From Lepeophtheirus salmonis (taxonomy: Eukaryota; Arthropoda; Copepoda; Siphonostomatoida; Caligidae): a DNA stretch of 64,000 nt. This document shows, one piece after another, positions 1-10,349 of the stretch. Position numbers and translations under genes: made by a program. Where the stretch lies: NCBI RefSeq assembly GCF_016086655.4, contig NC_052140.2, positions 15,438,001 to 15,502,000 of the forward strand, given 5' to 3'. Under the pieces are notes generated by a model, which was given only the letters and a program-made list of their open reading frames with translations, ran no database searches and had not been told where the DNA came from. Position 1 is the stretch's first letter. Each line of letters opens with the position of its first letter.

Positions 1-2
1 TT

Positions 3-143
3 GTTGTATCCTTCACTTCTAATCTTTCTATAGAGGCTCTCGCGACTGTTAATGAGCCTCCTGATCTTACTGAGAAGCTCAACAGAGTAATTAACAAAGT
101 ATGTGTGATTTTACAGAGTGAAGGGTGTAGAAGAGATCTGTAA
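3..143 (+). CDS. C-terminal coding end of an unidentified cellular gene (partial)
   Basis: An open frame runs in from the window edge for 46 codons and ends with TAA at 141-143. Its residue mix looks like real protein (for example EALATVNEPPDLTEKLNRV followed by INKVCVILQSEGCRRDL), and its GC content is higher than the flanks. It is followed by an AT-rich region with two AATAAA signals about 245-270 bases after the stop, which is the layout of a metazoan terminal exon and 3' UTR. I do not recognise the protein family. No start codon is visible because the gene enters from the left. Alternatively it could be a chance open frame; the composition and the poly(A) signals argue against that. Confidence 0.5.
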   Translation, partial: VVSFTSNLSIEALATVNEPPDLTEKLNRVINKVCVILQSEGCRRDL

Positions 144-387
144 CTGTCGTGTTTTGGCTTCATTGCCATAATTTGTAGACGTATAGCAACCAATAATACA
201 GCGTATGAAAGATAATAAACTTTGGAACAATTTATTAGTTATAATCAGCCATCGATTGCATGTCCTTATAGCTTTATGGAGGTGTAATCGGTGCAGTACG
301 ATTTGGTTACCCTCACTAAATTATGTAGGGTGTTGTCAACATGTTACATTTTTTTACAATTTAATAGAGACTTGTAAATGCAAATGG

Positions 388-411
388 AATAAATTCCAGC
401 CAAAAAATAAA
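388..411 (+). promoter_or_regulatory. Poly(A) signals (two AATAAA)
   Basis: AATAAA occurs at 388-393 and again at 406-411, downstream of the TAA stop at 141-143. This is the likely cleavage and polyadenylation region for the gene ending at 143. AATAAA is common by chance in such AT-rich DNA, so the support comes from position only. Confidence 0.35.
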
Positions 412-639
412 AGTTATAAAAATTATTTTAGATAAATAGTTTATATTATGTATATTTTAGAAGAACATTTTTAGCGTGAGGGGACCTGGGTTTAAGTTAA
501 ATAAGATATTGATCTTTCTTAAATTGTTTTTAAAGAATCAAATTGTTAGGCCCTTTTGGGATCGGCCTTTTTTAACCCTTAGTTAGTGAACTGGAATCTT
601 ATACACCGCGGTATTTATAAAATGCTTCGTATTCCTTGA

Positions 640-790
640 AATCTATATTTTATTGCCAATAGTTTTCAGTAAGCTCTTGAAACATTAATAAACGCAACCT
701 CATCAAATACATTGTGAGATTGCATGGAATCTAAATTTGTTTGCTAATATTTTTCAGTATACTCCTGAAAAATTAAATAAATGGCTTACA
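640..790. repeat. Imperfect direct repeat of about 45 bp
   Basis: Two similar stretches (about 648-692 and 743-787) share a core of the type ATAnTTTTCAGTAnnCTC followed by TGAAA and ATTAAnTAAA. The identity is roughly three quarters by eye. Otherwise 430-1110 is AT-rich sequence in which I see no gene. Confidence 0.3.
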
Positions 791-1110
791 TATATAATCA
801 AATGAATTACTTATAAAAATGACCTTTTTTTAAATGATCCATCCCTTTTATTTTTAAGGTGTTTTCTTACAATTTTCTGCTCAGAGAATTATTGATTTTG
901 TATTGTATCCAGCGCATGGTCCCTAATCAAGAGGAGGGTCTGATGCCACCCTACATCTGGTGTAATTTTTGAATATGTGTATAATAAATAGTAAGGATAA
1001 AAGGGACGGGGAATGCTCCGCTAATGTGATGCACCAATTGTAAATTGTACAATTGGCCTATATAAATTATAATTCGTATAGAAATCGCAATTTGTACTAG
1101 AGAGCTACAT

Positions 1111-2278
1111 ATTAGTGATGTACGACTACATGTTTATCCGAAGACCCGTGGGTCGGATTGTGTATTTTCAACCTGCAATTTTAATCCGCTCATTCATCGC
1201 TTGGCAGTGTGTATCCCCCCCTTTAAATTTCATATATCATTCTATTGTCTATTTAAGGCTCTAATGTCTCACACGGTAGGCTATAAACTTAAGCAAATCC
1301 AGCTTTTATCATGCTTGTATACAACAAATTGTGATGCATAGAAGGTTCAGTAGATTTATGAGATAAGTTATATATAATTTGTCTGTGGGGGGGATGATTG
1401 ACGGCTCGATTTAAAAACATTAAGTTACCCCTAAAAAATTGTTTTAAAAGTAATTTCATTATAAGTCAAGAGTTGAATGGGCAATTTATTTAAAAAAGTC
1501 TTCTTCTTCACTTCAATTTAATACATTGAATTATTGTCTATTCGATAAGTACATACAAGATATGATCAAATAGAAATCGTTCATTTCTAATTATGAATTC
1601 AATTCTCCATTGATTCTTAAAAATATTTTTTTATTATGTTGGTAGGCATGTCTACAACGTTTACATTGTTATTTTTTTAGTACAAAAAAACCTTGGTCCT
1701 CTATTGATGTGCTCCGCCATTTTCCACCATTAAAAAAAATGTAAGGAAAAATCAATTTATTGAAAAATTGTTTAAGGACAGAGGGTTTATACTTCAAATT
1801 AAGCATTTTGTGAGATATTAATGTTTCAGGAATTCAAAAGTGGTATATAAACGTTTTCCTAAATAGATTTTTTCTATCAATTTTTTTCTATAGTAAAAAA
1901 TTTGCGGAGCACACTATAAAATGTCTCCGATCTCAGCAGACTACAACCCTCTAAACTATGGAAACTGGAGTATCATCGAGAAACAGGACTGTGCCATCTT
2001 CCATATGATTGTAGATATCATACAGGCTGCTGTGGAGAAGGAGTAGACTCATATGTGGGAGGAATACCTGGAGAATTGAGGCAATGGTGAAGGCCAAGGA
2101 TGGCCACTTTGGAATTTAATTGTTTGTAAAATGTAAAAAAATATATTTATAATGTATCAATTGTACTTTGTGATAGTCTTGATAAAGTTCAGCTTGGGAA
2201 AATTCGTTCACAAGTTTGAGGGAACACACTCTATAGTTTTTGTCAAATTTAATAACAGCCAACCCGTGAATCACTAAT
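1111..2278. other. Possible inverted-repeat element around a mariner relic
   Basis: ATTAGTGATG at 1111 is matched by the inverse motif CACGGGTTGG / ATCACTAAT near 2261-2278, and the left end has the small palindrome GACCCGTGGGTC just inside. The motif resembles the better-supported TAGTGATGT termini at 48.92 and 50.26 kb. The match here is short, so this is a weak call. Confidence 0.2.
1921..2170 (+). pseudogene. Tc1/mariner transposase, C-terminal relic
   Basis: Reading from 1921, the translation begins MSPISADYNPLNYGNWSIIE, the degraded form of the family hallmark SSPDLNPLDYxxW that carries the third catalytic aspartate. Here LDY has become LNY, so the catalytic residue is lost. A stop follows after about 40 codons. 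In a shifted frame the typical C-terminus appears (AMVKAKDGHF, compare the AMVEAKGGHLD end at 30.2 kb). The N-terminal DNA-binding part is absent. This is a dead fragment of the same mariner-like group as the relic at 30.2 kb. Confidence 0.7.
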
Positions 2279-2279
2279 T

Positions 2280-3652
2280 TGTAGGTAAAGAGTATTTAGT
2301 TATATTTGTTGCTGATTCATTCCTTCTCTTCTTGGATCAGGTAGGACGTAGGTAGTAGGTTTATGAATACTCCAAAAGCCGATGTGTCTGTAAATATGTG
2401 AAATGTAATGTTTTGTCAAATTATAATAATTACATTATGCTTAATTGCATTGCCAATGATATTGACTGCTCATTACGTCTTGGCCATTATATATACCTAT
2501 ATAGATACATACTTAGGTTTTTCAAATCCCGACAAATTGTCATGGATCGGGATAACGGGTAATTATTGGTTTTTTTACATTTACTAAACCATTAGAACTG
2601 TGAAGTTAAAGTTTGTCTTTTAATATTTAAAGCTAGTCCTATTCATAGCTATAATCCAATTTGTGAAACAAAGATCAAATGATTAACATTTGTACAAAGT
2701 AGTGGTTATAGCGATGAGGTTATTACCGCTAGGGGCGTTGAACATACTTGAATATTAATCTAAAACAAAATATGGAGCCTCCATTAATTCACTCTTTATC
2801 TGAATTAACAAGGGGAATTCTCCTGAAAAAGGACGAAAAAGCAAGGATTAAATTACAGAAATGTTAAAGTGTCGTCATGATCTACGCTATTATAAAAACA
2901 TCTTACTTAGGAAAAAGATAAATATACGACCAGGGATTTTCTTAAGCTAAGAGACGCATTTCGCCACTTGGTTTTAAAGATGTAGTGTTACACATGTATG
3001 ATCAATTCTTAATCAGATCCCTTAGAGTGTGTAGGTTGGTTTTTTTAGAACCCACAGATCCTTATTGAATTTTGTAATCCTATTCGACTCACAACTTATT
3101 TTATAGGGGAAGAATCACATTATTTGCAAAACATAAATCGTCCAATCTTTAAGTCAAATGACTCTTCATTTAACGTTTAATTTAACAAACTATATTGCAC
3201 TAAATGAAGCTAATATTATAAAAATAAATATGTCTTTGATTTCATGGGAATTTCTAGTAGATGTAAAACCATGATAAATCCCGGGATTTTGGGAGAAACA
3301 CTGTTTATGTATATATTTGATATTTTTCCTCTAGAATGAACAACTGGCTTGATTATTTTTTATTCTCTATTTATTGAATATGCACTGATTGACAAACAAA
3401 GTTGTCACAAAATCATAGCCTCGAATACCTACACAAACTACTATCAGGGGACTGTGAGATTACGAACAAAAACGCTGTAAACATTTAAAAAGGCAAAAGT
3501 AGCAAATACTCAGGCCATTAACACACATGGTCCAAAGGATTTTGAGCAACCTAGTGGTTTTCATTGGCTATAAATAGTGAGTGCCAGTGAGCACCAGGCC
3601 CCACCCCTTCATACAAAAACCATTGTTACGGCAATGATATTCAAGTCTTGTA
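2280..3652. other. AT-rich stretch without a recognised gene
   Basis: No open frame of interest, no transposase motif and no clear repeat was found on either strand in this stretch. It holds short A/T runs only. Confidence 0.5.
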
Positions 3653-4389
3653 CAGGGCGTCCGTAGAGGGAAAGGTAGAGGGGCTGTAGCCCCTCACCCA
3701 ATTAAGGAATTTTTTAATCTTATAAGTAAATTTAATCTATGAAAGAAAATTCAAAATTTTATAATTTGAAATTTAATTAAGTTTTTCACATTTTTTTCCA
3801 AAAAATGTAATTGTCTGTGAACAGCTTTTAGTTTTTTAAAGTTTTTTTCGAAAAAATTTAATATTTGAACTTTTTTGTCAAAAAACTTTATGCTTGAGAT
3901 TAAATTTAGAAATTTTTTCCCGAAAAATTTCAGTTTTTTTGGTACAACTCATGATTTTTGAACTTTTTTTTCAAAAATTTAATTTTTAGAAAAAATATTA
4001 AAATTTAGTAAAAAATAGTTATGGATTTTTGAAATTTTTATGTGAAAAATTTAATATTTGAAATTTTTGACCTTTTTTTTAATATAATTTTGTAAAAAAA
4101 ATGGATTTATTGAACTTTTGTCTAAAATTGTTTTTTAAATTAGTTATAGATGTTTGAAATTTTGCTATGAAAAAATTAAATATTTGAAATTTTTTTCAAA
4201 AGTTTTTATATTTAAAACTTAATTTTAGTATTTTTTTCACTAAAAATGAAATTTTCTAGGAAAACCTCTAGGTTTTGGATTTTTTTAAATTTTTTTTTGA
4301 GTTTAGCTATGGATTTGTGAAATTATTTGTTTTAATTTTTCCAATTTTGGGACTTTTTTTTCAAAAAATTGCACCACACCCTGCGCCTG
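3653..4389 (+). repeat. R1 repeat, copy 1 (hAT-like non-autonomous element)
   Basis: The left end reads CAGGGCGTCCGTAGAGGG and is followed by the palindrome GAGGGGCTGTAGCCCCTC. The body is a very AT-rich quasi-periodic block built from motifs such as GGATTTTTGAAATTTTT and AAAAATTTAATATTTGAAA. The right end reads GCGCCTGG, the inverse of CAGGCGC. The same architecture recurs at 8.93-9.36 and 29.49-30.06 kb. The CAGGGGYGYC termini are reminiscent of hAT-superfamily ends, but I found no clean 8-bp target duplication, so the superfamily is inference. No coding capacity. Confidence 0.6.
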
Positions 4390-4489
4390 GAGTCTCAGAC
4401 AAACCTGTCACAATAAGTTATACTAAAAAAATCATTTTCTCAAATCTAAATCGCTAAGGTTATAATTATTTATTCGAATCGGTTGTGTA

Positions 4490-4905
4490 TTGCACATGTT
4501 AAAAAAAGAAACCAAAAATCAACATGGTAACCCTGACAATTTTGAGAATGATTTGGGGGAGAGCAGCGTAGATGAATATGATGCCTTAATTAATCAGCAA
4601 CAAGCAGCTGTGACAAGGGTGGAGGGGTTGAAGGATATATACAAATTCTTTGACGTACTTACTCCGGTGTCGATCTCCAAATCTACTCTGAGTCCATCCA
4701 GGACTTTTACTTATAACTCAGCATCAAATCCTCAAGGTTACTTTCTGTCTTTTATGAGCAGACGCAAATGTTCAATCCAATTTAGTAAACGCCAAGGAAC
4801 TCCTTAGGAATTAAATAATATTGACAACAGCCTAGAAAAAAAAATTAATATTCAGTTTGCCAACTCCAAAAAATGGGCATGGTAAAAATTACACCTGATT
4901 TGCAT
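4490..4905 (+). pseudogene. Degraded coding block, unassigned
   Basis: An open frame of 105 codons (4490-4807) has protein-like composition between about 4520 and 4760 (segments SSVDEYDALINQQQAAVTRV and KDIYKFFDVLTPVSISKST). After 4760, coding-like sequence continues in other frames (NAKELL, then ELNNIDNSLEKKINIQFANS), which suggests one or two frameshifts in a once longer protein. There is no family hallmark I can name; a gag-like region of a retroelement or a retrocopy of a cellular gene are both possible. It lies 100 bases after R1 copy 1. Confidence 0.35.
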
Positions 4906-4909
4906 CAAT

Positions 4910-5636
4910 TTATAAAATTATAATTGTTTCCCTTTAAAAAAAAATCATTTTTCAAATTAAAAATGGTTACTATGTTTGTATCCAATAACGAAGCGTTCAT
5001 CGTAATCTGAGTACTGACTGTACAAGTGTAACTTCCGTGATTCATTTATGGACAATTTATGTATTTATGAATGATTTATGATTCGTATTAAATTTAAATA
5101 AGAAAAGCAACAAATTTAGCCCTTTTTTAGCCTTGAAAATAAAATAACAATGATAAATGCTTAAAAGTCCAATATTTTTTCTGTCTTATTTTTTTTTTAA
5201 ATATGTTTATATTAATTATTTTGTTAGCTCACAAAACCTTTCACGTGTATTTTATAATAATACTTTCTATGGATGTGACCACTTGAGTAGAACCAAATGC
5301 AACCGTTTTCTTTTATAGGAAATAGTTTCACTCTTACTTTGTGCTTCACTTAGCTACTTTTCATGTACCAATATTACAGCAACTTTTCGAGTATTAATAA
5401 GTTGAGTACTTATGAGTAAATGTGAGGCCGTGTTATAAAACTGCTGTACATATGTATAGTCTGTCATATAAAAGATGAAATGAACATTTTTAGAAATTTT
5501 TATTTATTACAAAATCACTTTAGGACAGAAGTATTCAAATCGGCAACTAAAATTTATCAATTTGCATGCACTTAGAGAGTGGTATGTATGATGGATTTTT
5601 ATTTTTATTTTTTGAGGGAATGGGTGAGGATTTTTA
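4910..5636. other. AT-rich stretch without a recognised gene
   Basis: No transposase motif or convincing open frame. It separates the degraded coding block at 4.5 kb from the mariner at 5.6 kb. Confidence 0.4.
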
Positions 5637-6356
5637 TATTAGGTTGGAGAAAAAGTAATTTTGTATTCACTGGGCCTTTTTTAAATTAAAATATCTTGTT
5701 TGTTCATTATTGGTCACATCGGATCATACAATAAAATGTTGTAAAGTTGTGTTTGTTTAGTACAAACGCTTTTTGGAGAGTGTGTGCTTGCCTGGTTCAG
5801 TCGTGAATTATCGTGCGTCAAATATGGAAGTTTCAAAAGAAGATATTTGCCATATTTTACATTTTTACTACCTGAAAGAGAAAAACGCGTTATTTATCCG
5901 GGGCCAATACCATTTCGATTCATGTCACACAACAGTGGTTCGAACAATTTTTTCCCCCACTCAATTCTAGCCTTTAGTACAAATAACTCGACAGTTTGAA
6001 GCTAGTAATTCACCAAAGTAGTCTAGTATTGGTGAACAGGAGCACATCTTTGATGACGCTCCAGTAGCTGGGATGGACAGTTTTTATGGATCCACCTCGA
6101 GTCTGGATCTGGCATTAAGTGACTATCACGTATTTTTGTCTATAGTTAATGTACCTAAGGGTACAAATTTGGCCTCAATAGAGGCCTGTGAAAGTAGGTT
6201 GTCTGAGTTTTTTGCTACGAGGGACAAGGTATTCTACGAGAAGGGAATTATTAAGTAGGTTTCTTATTGGCAACAAGTTATTTTAAATTATTACACTTCT
6301 TATTCAGCATTCAAATAAAGCATATAATACGAAATTTTCTTTTTCCTAGGCCTATT
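5637..6356 (+). mobile_element. Mariner element with both ends, internally deleted
   Basis: The left end TTAGGTTGGAGAAAAAGTAA starts at 5639 after a TA and matches the classical mariner terminus. The right end near 6330-6354 (GAAATTTTCTTTTTCCTAGG) is its diverged inverse, followed by a TA. The whole element is about 0.72 kb, against about 1.3 kb for a full mariner, because the middle of the transposase is gone. It can no longer encode an enzyme. Confidence 0.75.
5773..6290 (+). pseudogene. Mariner transposase, N- and C-terminal parts only
   Basis: The N-terminal segment reads MEVSKEDICHILHFYYLKEK (from 5824), the first helix-turn-helix of mariner transposases (family form: RHILLFYFLKGKNA). 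The C-terminal segment from 6073 reads SSLDLALSDYHVF, the degraded PYSPDLAPSDYHLF block with the third catalytic D still present, then IEACESRLSEFFATRDKVFY, and ends at the TAG at 6256. Roughly 150 codons between the two, with the first two catalytic aspartates, are missing. Frameshifts lie between about 5900 and 6070. Confidence 0.8.
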
Positions 6357-6720
6357 TTAATTCAATTTCCAATTTTCTTTTCCACAAAATATAAAATATG
6401 GCCGGAAGGTTGGCTAAAAAATTTGAAATTTGTACTTTTTTTTTGGAGGGGAGTCTTGCTCAGAAGTTTGGAAGGTTGCATATAATACAAGCGTAATTCA
6501 TTTATGATACAATGACACTTTAAGTTCATATGCTAATACCAATTTAGTGAAATATCATTAGAAGATCAATTTTTTCAAATCCAAGTCAATTTCGTAGGGA
6601 AACAAATTCAAAAATTAACAATTTTTTTTTCGATAACCACAGCTGAGATAATGTTAAATAAATATGAAAGCCCTGATTTCTGAGAAACAACATATCCGCT
6701 ATCGATATTTGACCTTTTAG
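6355..6720. other. AT-rich spacer without a recognised gene
   Basis: Only A/T runs and chance open frames were seen between two mariner relics. Confidence 0.4.
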
Positions 6721-6759
6721 AGAGAAGAGGAGTCATCAATTTTCTGCTCGTGAAGAATC

Positions 6760-7125
6760 ATGACGAATTCAAAAAATGCCTGGCTTAAGGAGAATGGCTA
6801 CAACATCATGACCAAGAGCCAATTATGTCTTGGTGTAACTTGAGGCATACACTGACAGATGTCCCCACACAACTAAGGCAGTCGGGTAGCCAACATCAAG
6901 AAACAATTTGCATTAATGACTAGAGACCTCGTCATCAAGGTCTACTCCTGCTTCAGAGGCTGTGATATAGGTTAAGGTCAATGATATCGATTAAGCTTCA
7001 GAACATATGACCTGCAATAACTTTGTGTATGAAATAAAAATATTTAAAACTAGAGATTTTATGTTTTTTTTTTTTTTTGTAAATACGATACAGGGCACGG
7101 ATTTAATCTTCGTACCCTGTATACA
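6760..7125 (+). pseudogene. Tc1/mariner transposase C-terminal relic with one terminus
   Basis: Translation in the plus strand gives NSKNAWLKENGYNIMTKSQL, then VANIKKQFALMTRDLVIKVY and CFRGCD, which follow the family pattern of the last helices (DLVIKVCSRFRGRLEAVI). Stops interrupt it. The 3' end is marked by TACCCTGTAT at 7113-7122, the inverse of the ATACAGGGT terminus common to this group. Confidence 0.55.
7088..7122. repeat. Two mariner-type termini facing each other in 35 bp
   Basis: ATACAGGG (7088-7095) and CCCTGTAT (7115-7122) form a perfect inverted pair separated by 19 bp. It looks like a terminal inverted repeat with almost no interior, or a terminus duplicated by aberrant excision. 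Confidence 0.5.
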
Positions 7126-7705
7126 ACTTCTATGAATACAACAAATCAAACAAAGTAAAAAAAAAGCCTGAATAAACAAACCATGTGAAGCCATTAAATA
7201 AAGTGTTCAATTAGTTGCAAGACACTTTGAAGATATTGAGAGAAAAACAACCAATTTTTTTTAGTTGTTTGTTTTGTTTTTCTTGTGGACAAAATGCTTG
7301 GATGTGAGGGTCATACAATACATCAATGTAATAACAGAAACATTGTGTGAAAAACTAACTAACATAAGAGTATAACATTTTTAAGAAGGTAAAAAACAAC
7401 AGAGAAGATAAAATTCCAACCAAAATATTTCACAAAGTACATTATACAATTTCCATACTTAACATTAGATCATAAGGAACTCTACTGATATGAATTATAG
7501 GCGGAATATTACATGAGGGTGAGGCTGTTGACAAAAATTTACTTCATTCCTTGACGGATAACGCATTAACCTATTTTTTTAGTAGATATATATGAGAATA
7601 TATAACAAAAGGGGGTGAAAAGTCCAGGGTTTTTACAAATGCAGCACTTTTTTTTTTCTTTCAAAATTGGCTTGTATTATTGGTGAATAGTAGACAACTA
7701 AACAA

Positions 7706-7920
7706 CGCAAGGCTGCACACATCTTTGATGCCACGCCGGAAGGGATGTGATGCCTTTTCACTTCTTTAGCCACAAGAAAAATGTGGATTCCCAGATCTTC
7801 AGCCAAATTTTGGAAACCAAAGTAATTACCACGATGAATAATAAGGCTGAGGGGGAAGACCTTTTTTCATCTTACAGGGTTTAGTGCATTGGTGTGCAGC
7901 CAAGCTGACGATTTCTCTTT
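7706..7920 (+). pseudogene. Mariner transposase, central (DDE) relic
   Basis: In one frame the sequence reads DVMPFHFFSHKKNVDSQIF followed by QILETKVITTMNN, the family block VMPPHFFxxG...VYLxxLxxxVxPW that precedes the second catalytic aspartate. The next block appears in another frame as GFSALVC (family form QDSAPAH), so a frameshift and loss of the aspartate are present. Neither the helix-turn-helix nor the C-terminus was found nearby. Confidence 0.6.
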
Positions 7921-8220
7921 AAAAAATATCTTTTGACGATTTGTTGATAAAAATTTAAAAAAATTAATTGCATTCTGGAGTAGAGTTCTTATGGCACTTG
8001 TCAAAATCCTTAGCTTAAAATTTTTTTTTTCCCCTCAAGAAACAGCGTAAATTTAAAAGACAAAAATGTTTTTGCAATAAAAAAAAGTAACGTCACTTAG
8101 CACAATAATTCAAAAACCTCAAAAAAGATTGTTTTGATATTTTGACAGCTATATTTTATTTTACATAACGGAAGGACATGTTTTATACCTACGATAATAA
8201 TGCCATCATTTTTGATTTAC

Positions 8221-8242
8221 AAAAAAAAAAAAAAAAAAAAAA
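8221..8242 (+). repeat. Poly(A) run, 22 bases
   Basis: Uninterrupted A tract. The surrounding 7.93-8.93 kb is AT-rich and shows no gene. Confidence 0.9.
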
Positions 8243-8931
8243 TCACGTTTAGTATCAACTTTAGAGTTGTTCTTTTTAATTTTTTTAAATTCATATATGT
8301 TGTTCAAGAATAATATATTAATGCATTTTAATTCTTGCTTCGATTTTGGAGAAAATATTTGGGATCTTAGTAATATTTGTAGTAGGTTAATTAATTTTCA
8401 CTTTTTTGTAGTTTTACATATTTGCAAGTCAATTTTTTACAACTTAAAACATATATACACAAATGGATTTAAATATATTTAAATCTTGGGAAAAGTTACA
8501 AAAAACAATAAAAATCTTTTTTGGGGGTTTTTTTTGAACATGTCGAACATTTTTGTTTGTAAAATATACATTTTATACTAAAATACATTGAATATAATAT
8601 ATTCATTTCATTCAATCAAAAAGTTACTATTTATTAAAAATATATGCATGACAACATGTTAATATTTATTAATGTACTTAAGTACCCAACCCATAAATAA
8701 TAATATGTTGTTATTTTTTGCTTTATATATGCACTATTTTAGGTGTCGACTTTAAAATTTTATTTTAAATAAATATATATTATAATATTATTAGACACAT
8801 TCAAAAACATAAAAATGTGATTTTTTGAGTTTTTCTGACTTTTTCAAAAATTTGATGGGCTTTGTATTTAAGCTAAATATATTTCAATTAATTTGCTCTG
8901 ATGTGTTCATTAGATTCATACACAGAAGTAC

Positions 8932-9357
8932 CAGGGGCGCCTGGGGTATTATATTTTGGAGAAAACCTGGTTTTCGAAATTTTTTTGGAAAAAAGATTTC
9001 AAAAAACTATATTAATGGGGAAAAAAATCCAAAGGGTTTTTAATATATACTAAATTTTTTCGAAAAAAAATTCAAAAATTACATTTTTAGGAAAAAAGTT
9101 CCAATGCAAAATATTTTGGAAAAAATTTTGAAAATAAAATTTTAAATATTAAAATTTTAAAAAATTTATAGCAATTCACAAAAAGTTTCCATAAATATAC
9201 TTGAAACATAAAAATTTTTCGAAAAAAAAATGTATCCCCTTTTTTTCGTAAATTTTTTTCATTCAGAGTAAAACAGTTTCTAGAAAAAGTAAAAATTCCT
9301 TTATTTGGCGGGGGGGGGGGCTATAGCCCTCCAGCCCACATCCTGCAGACACCCATG
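8932..9357 (-). repeat. R1 repeat, copy 2
   Basis: Inverted relative to copies 1 and 3. Its left edge is CAGGGGCGCCTGGGG at 8932. Its right edge is TCCTGCAGACACCC, preceded by the hairpin-forming GGCTATAGCCC and a run of 11 G. The interior is made of TTTTTGGAAAAAA-type motifs. Length is about 0.43 kb. The flanks do not show an obvious 8-bp duplication. Confidence 0.6.
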
Positions 9358-9359
9358 AG

Positions 9360-10085
9360 ACTCAAACAACAAAATACAAGATTGTTTGAGAAAATTTGCG
9401 ACATCAACTCACCCTAATACACATATATTTTGACCCATGATGAAAGATACCTTCTCCAAAATCTCATTTACCATCTACACATTCATAGAAAATACTACAC
9501 AGAATAAGAGAAGTCATTAAAATGAATGTGTATGTATACATAACTGGTGTTTATTTGCTTTAAAAAAATAAGCAAAATGCTTAATGATCTTTTGGGTTTT
9601 TTTTGGTTATTATTATTTTTTTTTTTTCATTTTGATCCAATCAACGCATAAGTTATTAAACAAAACATCACGTAAATTTAATTAGAAGCAATCTGGTGAC
9701 TGAACCATTAGACAAACATTCTACGTAAATCAATAATAATGACGAGGAATGAGCATTAAAATGTAATTAACTTAGAAATAGGTTAAAAAGGTTGTTGTTT
9801 CGGGCGAATATCGCTATTATATAGATAATGTATGAGGGATATCAATAATATTGTAACGGAAGCACTTGCTTGCAAATTTATGTACCGTGTCTCGAATCTA
9901 AATTTTGTCATCTATATAATACATAACTTCTGGTCTGAATTAGCGATAAGAAATTAAACAAGGATAGCTGCTTATATTAGCTCGTTTATCAAGTCATCAA
10001 AAAAGTGAACGAATATCAATTTCGAGAAAAATCATCAATCGATAATTCTAAAATAATGTATCATGAATCTGTGTTGTGCCTACAA
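9360..10085. other. AT-rich stretch without a recognised gene
   Basis: No transposase motif, open frame of interest or clear repeat was found. Confidence 0.4.
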
Positions 10086-10087
10086 CA

Positions 10088-10300
10088 GGATTTCAAAAAT
10101 TATACGGGTCACTGGATTCCATAAGACTACTCTTTCTAAAATTGTGAAGGCTTATGAAGACACAGGTAAAACTGATAAACACGAGCTCCCCATAAGCCAA
10201 GATTTGACAAAAAATGGACTACAATGTTCCTAGCTGGATCTAAGCAAACCATAAAGCTAACCCCATGATGCCAATGTAAGTCATACCAATGACATAGTCA
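10088..10300 (+). pseudogene. Tc1-type transposase, helix-turn-helix relic
   Basis: From 10088 the plus strand reads RISKIIRVTGFHKTTLSKIV then KAYEDTGKTDKH, the typical first DNA-binding domain of Tc1/mariner transposases (xTGFxKTTVxRVVKAF). A shifted frame continues FLAGSKQTIK and then a P-rich segment matching the FLAGLKxxIxANPxxPMS linker. Everything downstream of about 10300 (second helix-turn-helix and catalytic domain) is absent. Confidence 0.6.
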
Positions 10301-10308
10301 GTATTTGA

Positions 10309-10344
10309 ACAAATAACGTGATCCATACAAATCACGTTATTTGT
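10309..10344. repeat. Perfect 14-bp stem hairpin
   Basis: ACAAATAACGTGAT (10309-10322) pairs perfectly with ATCACGTTATTTGT (10331-10344) around an 8-base loop. It sits directly at the point where the Tc1 relic stops. There is no T-run to suggest a terminator, and the context is eukaryotic. Confidence 0.85.
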
Positions 10345-10349
10345 AATTA

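Noticed and set aside
10309..10344. Hairpin considered as a transcription terminator
   Set aside because: No T-run follows and the window is eukaryotic.
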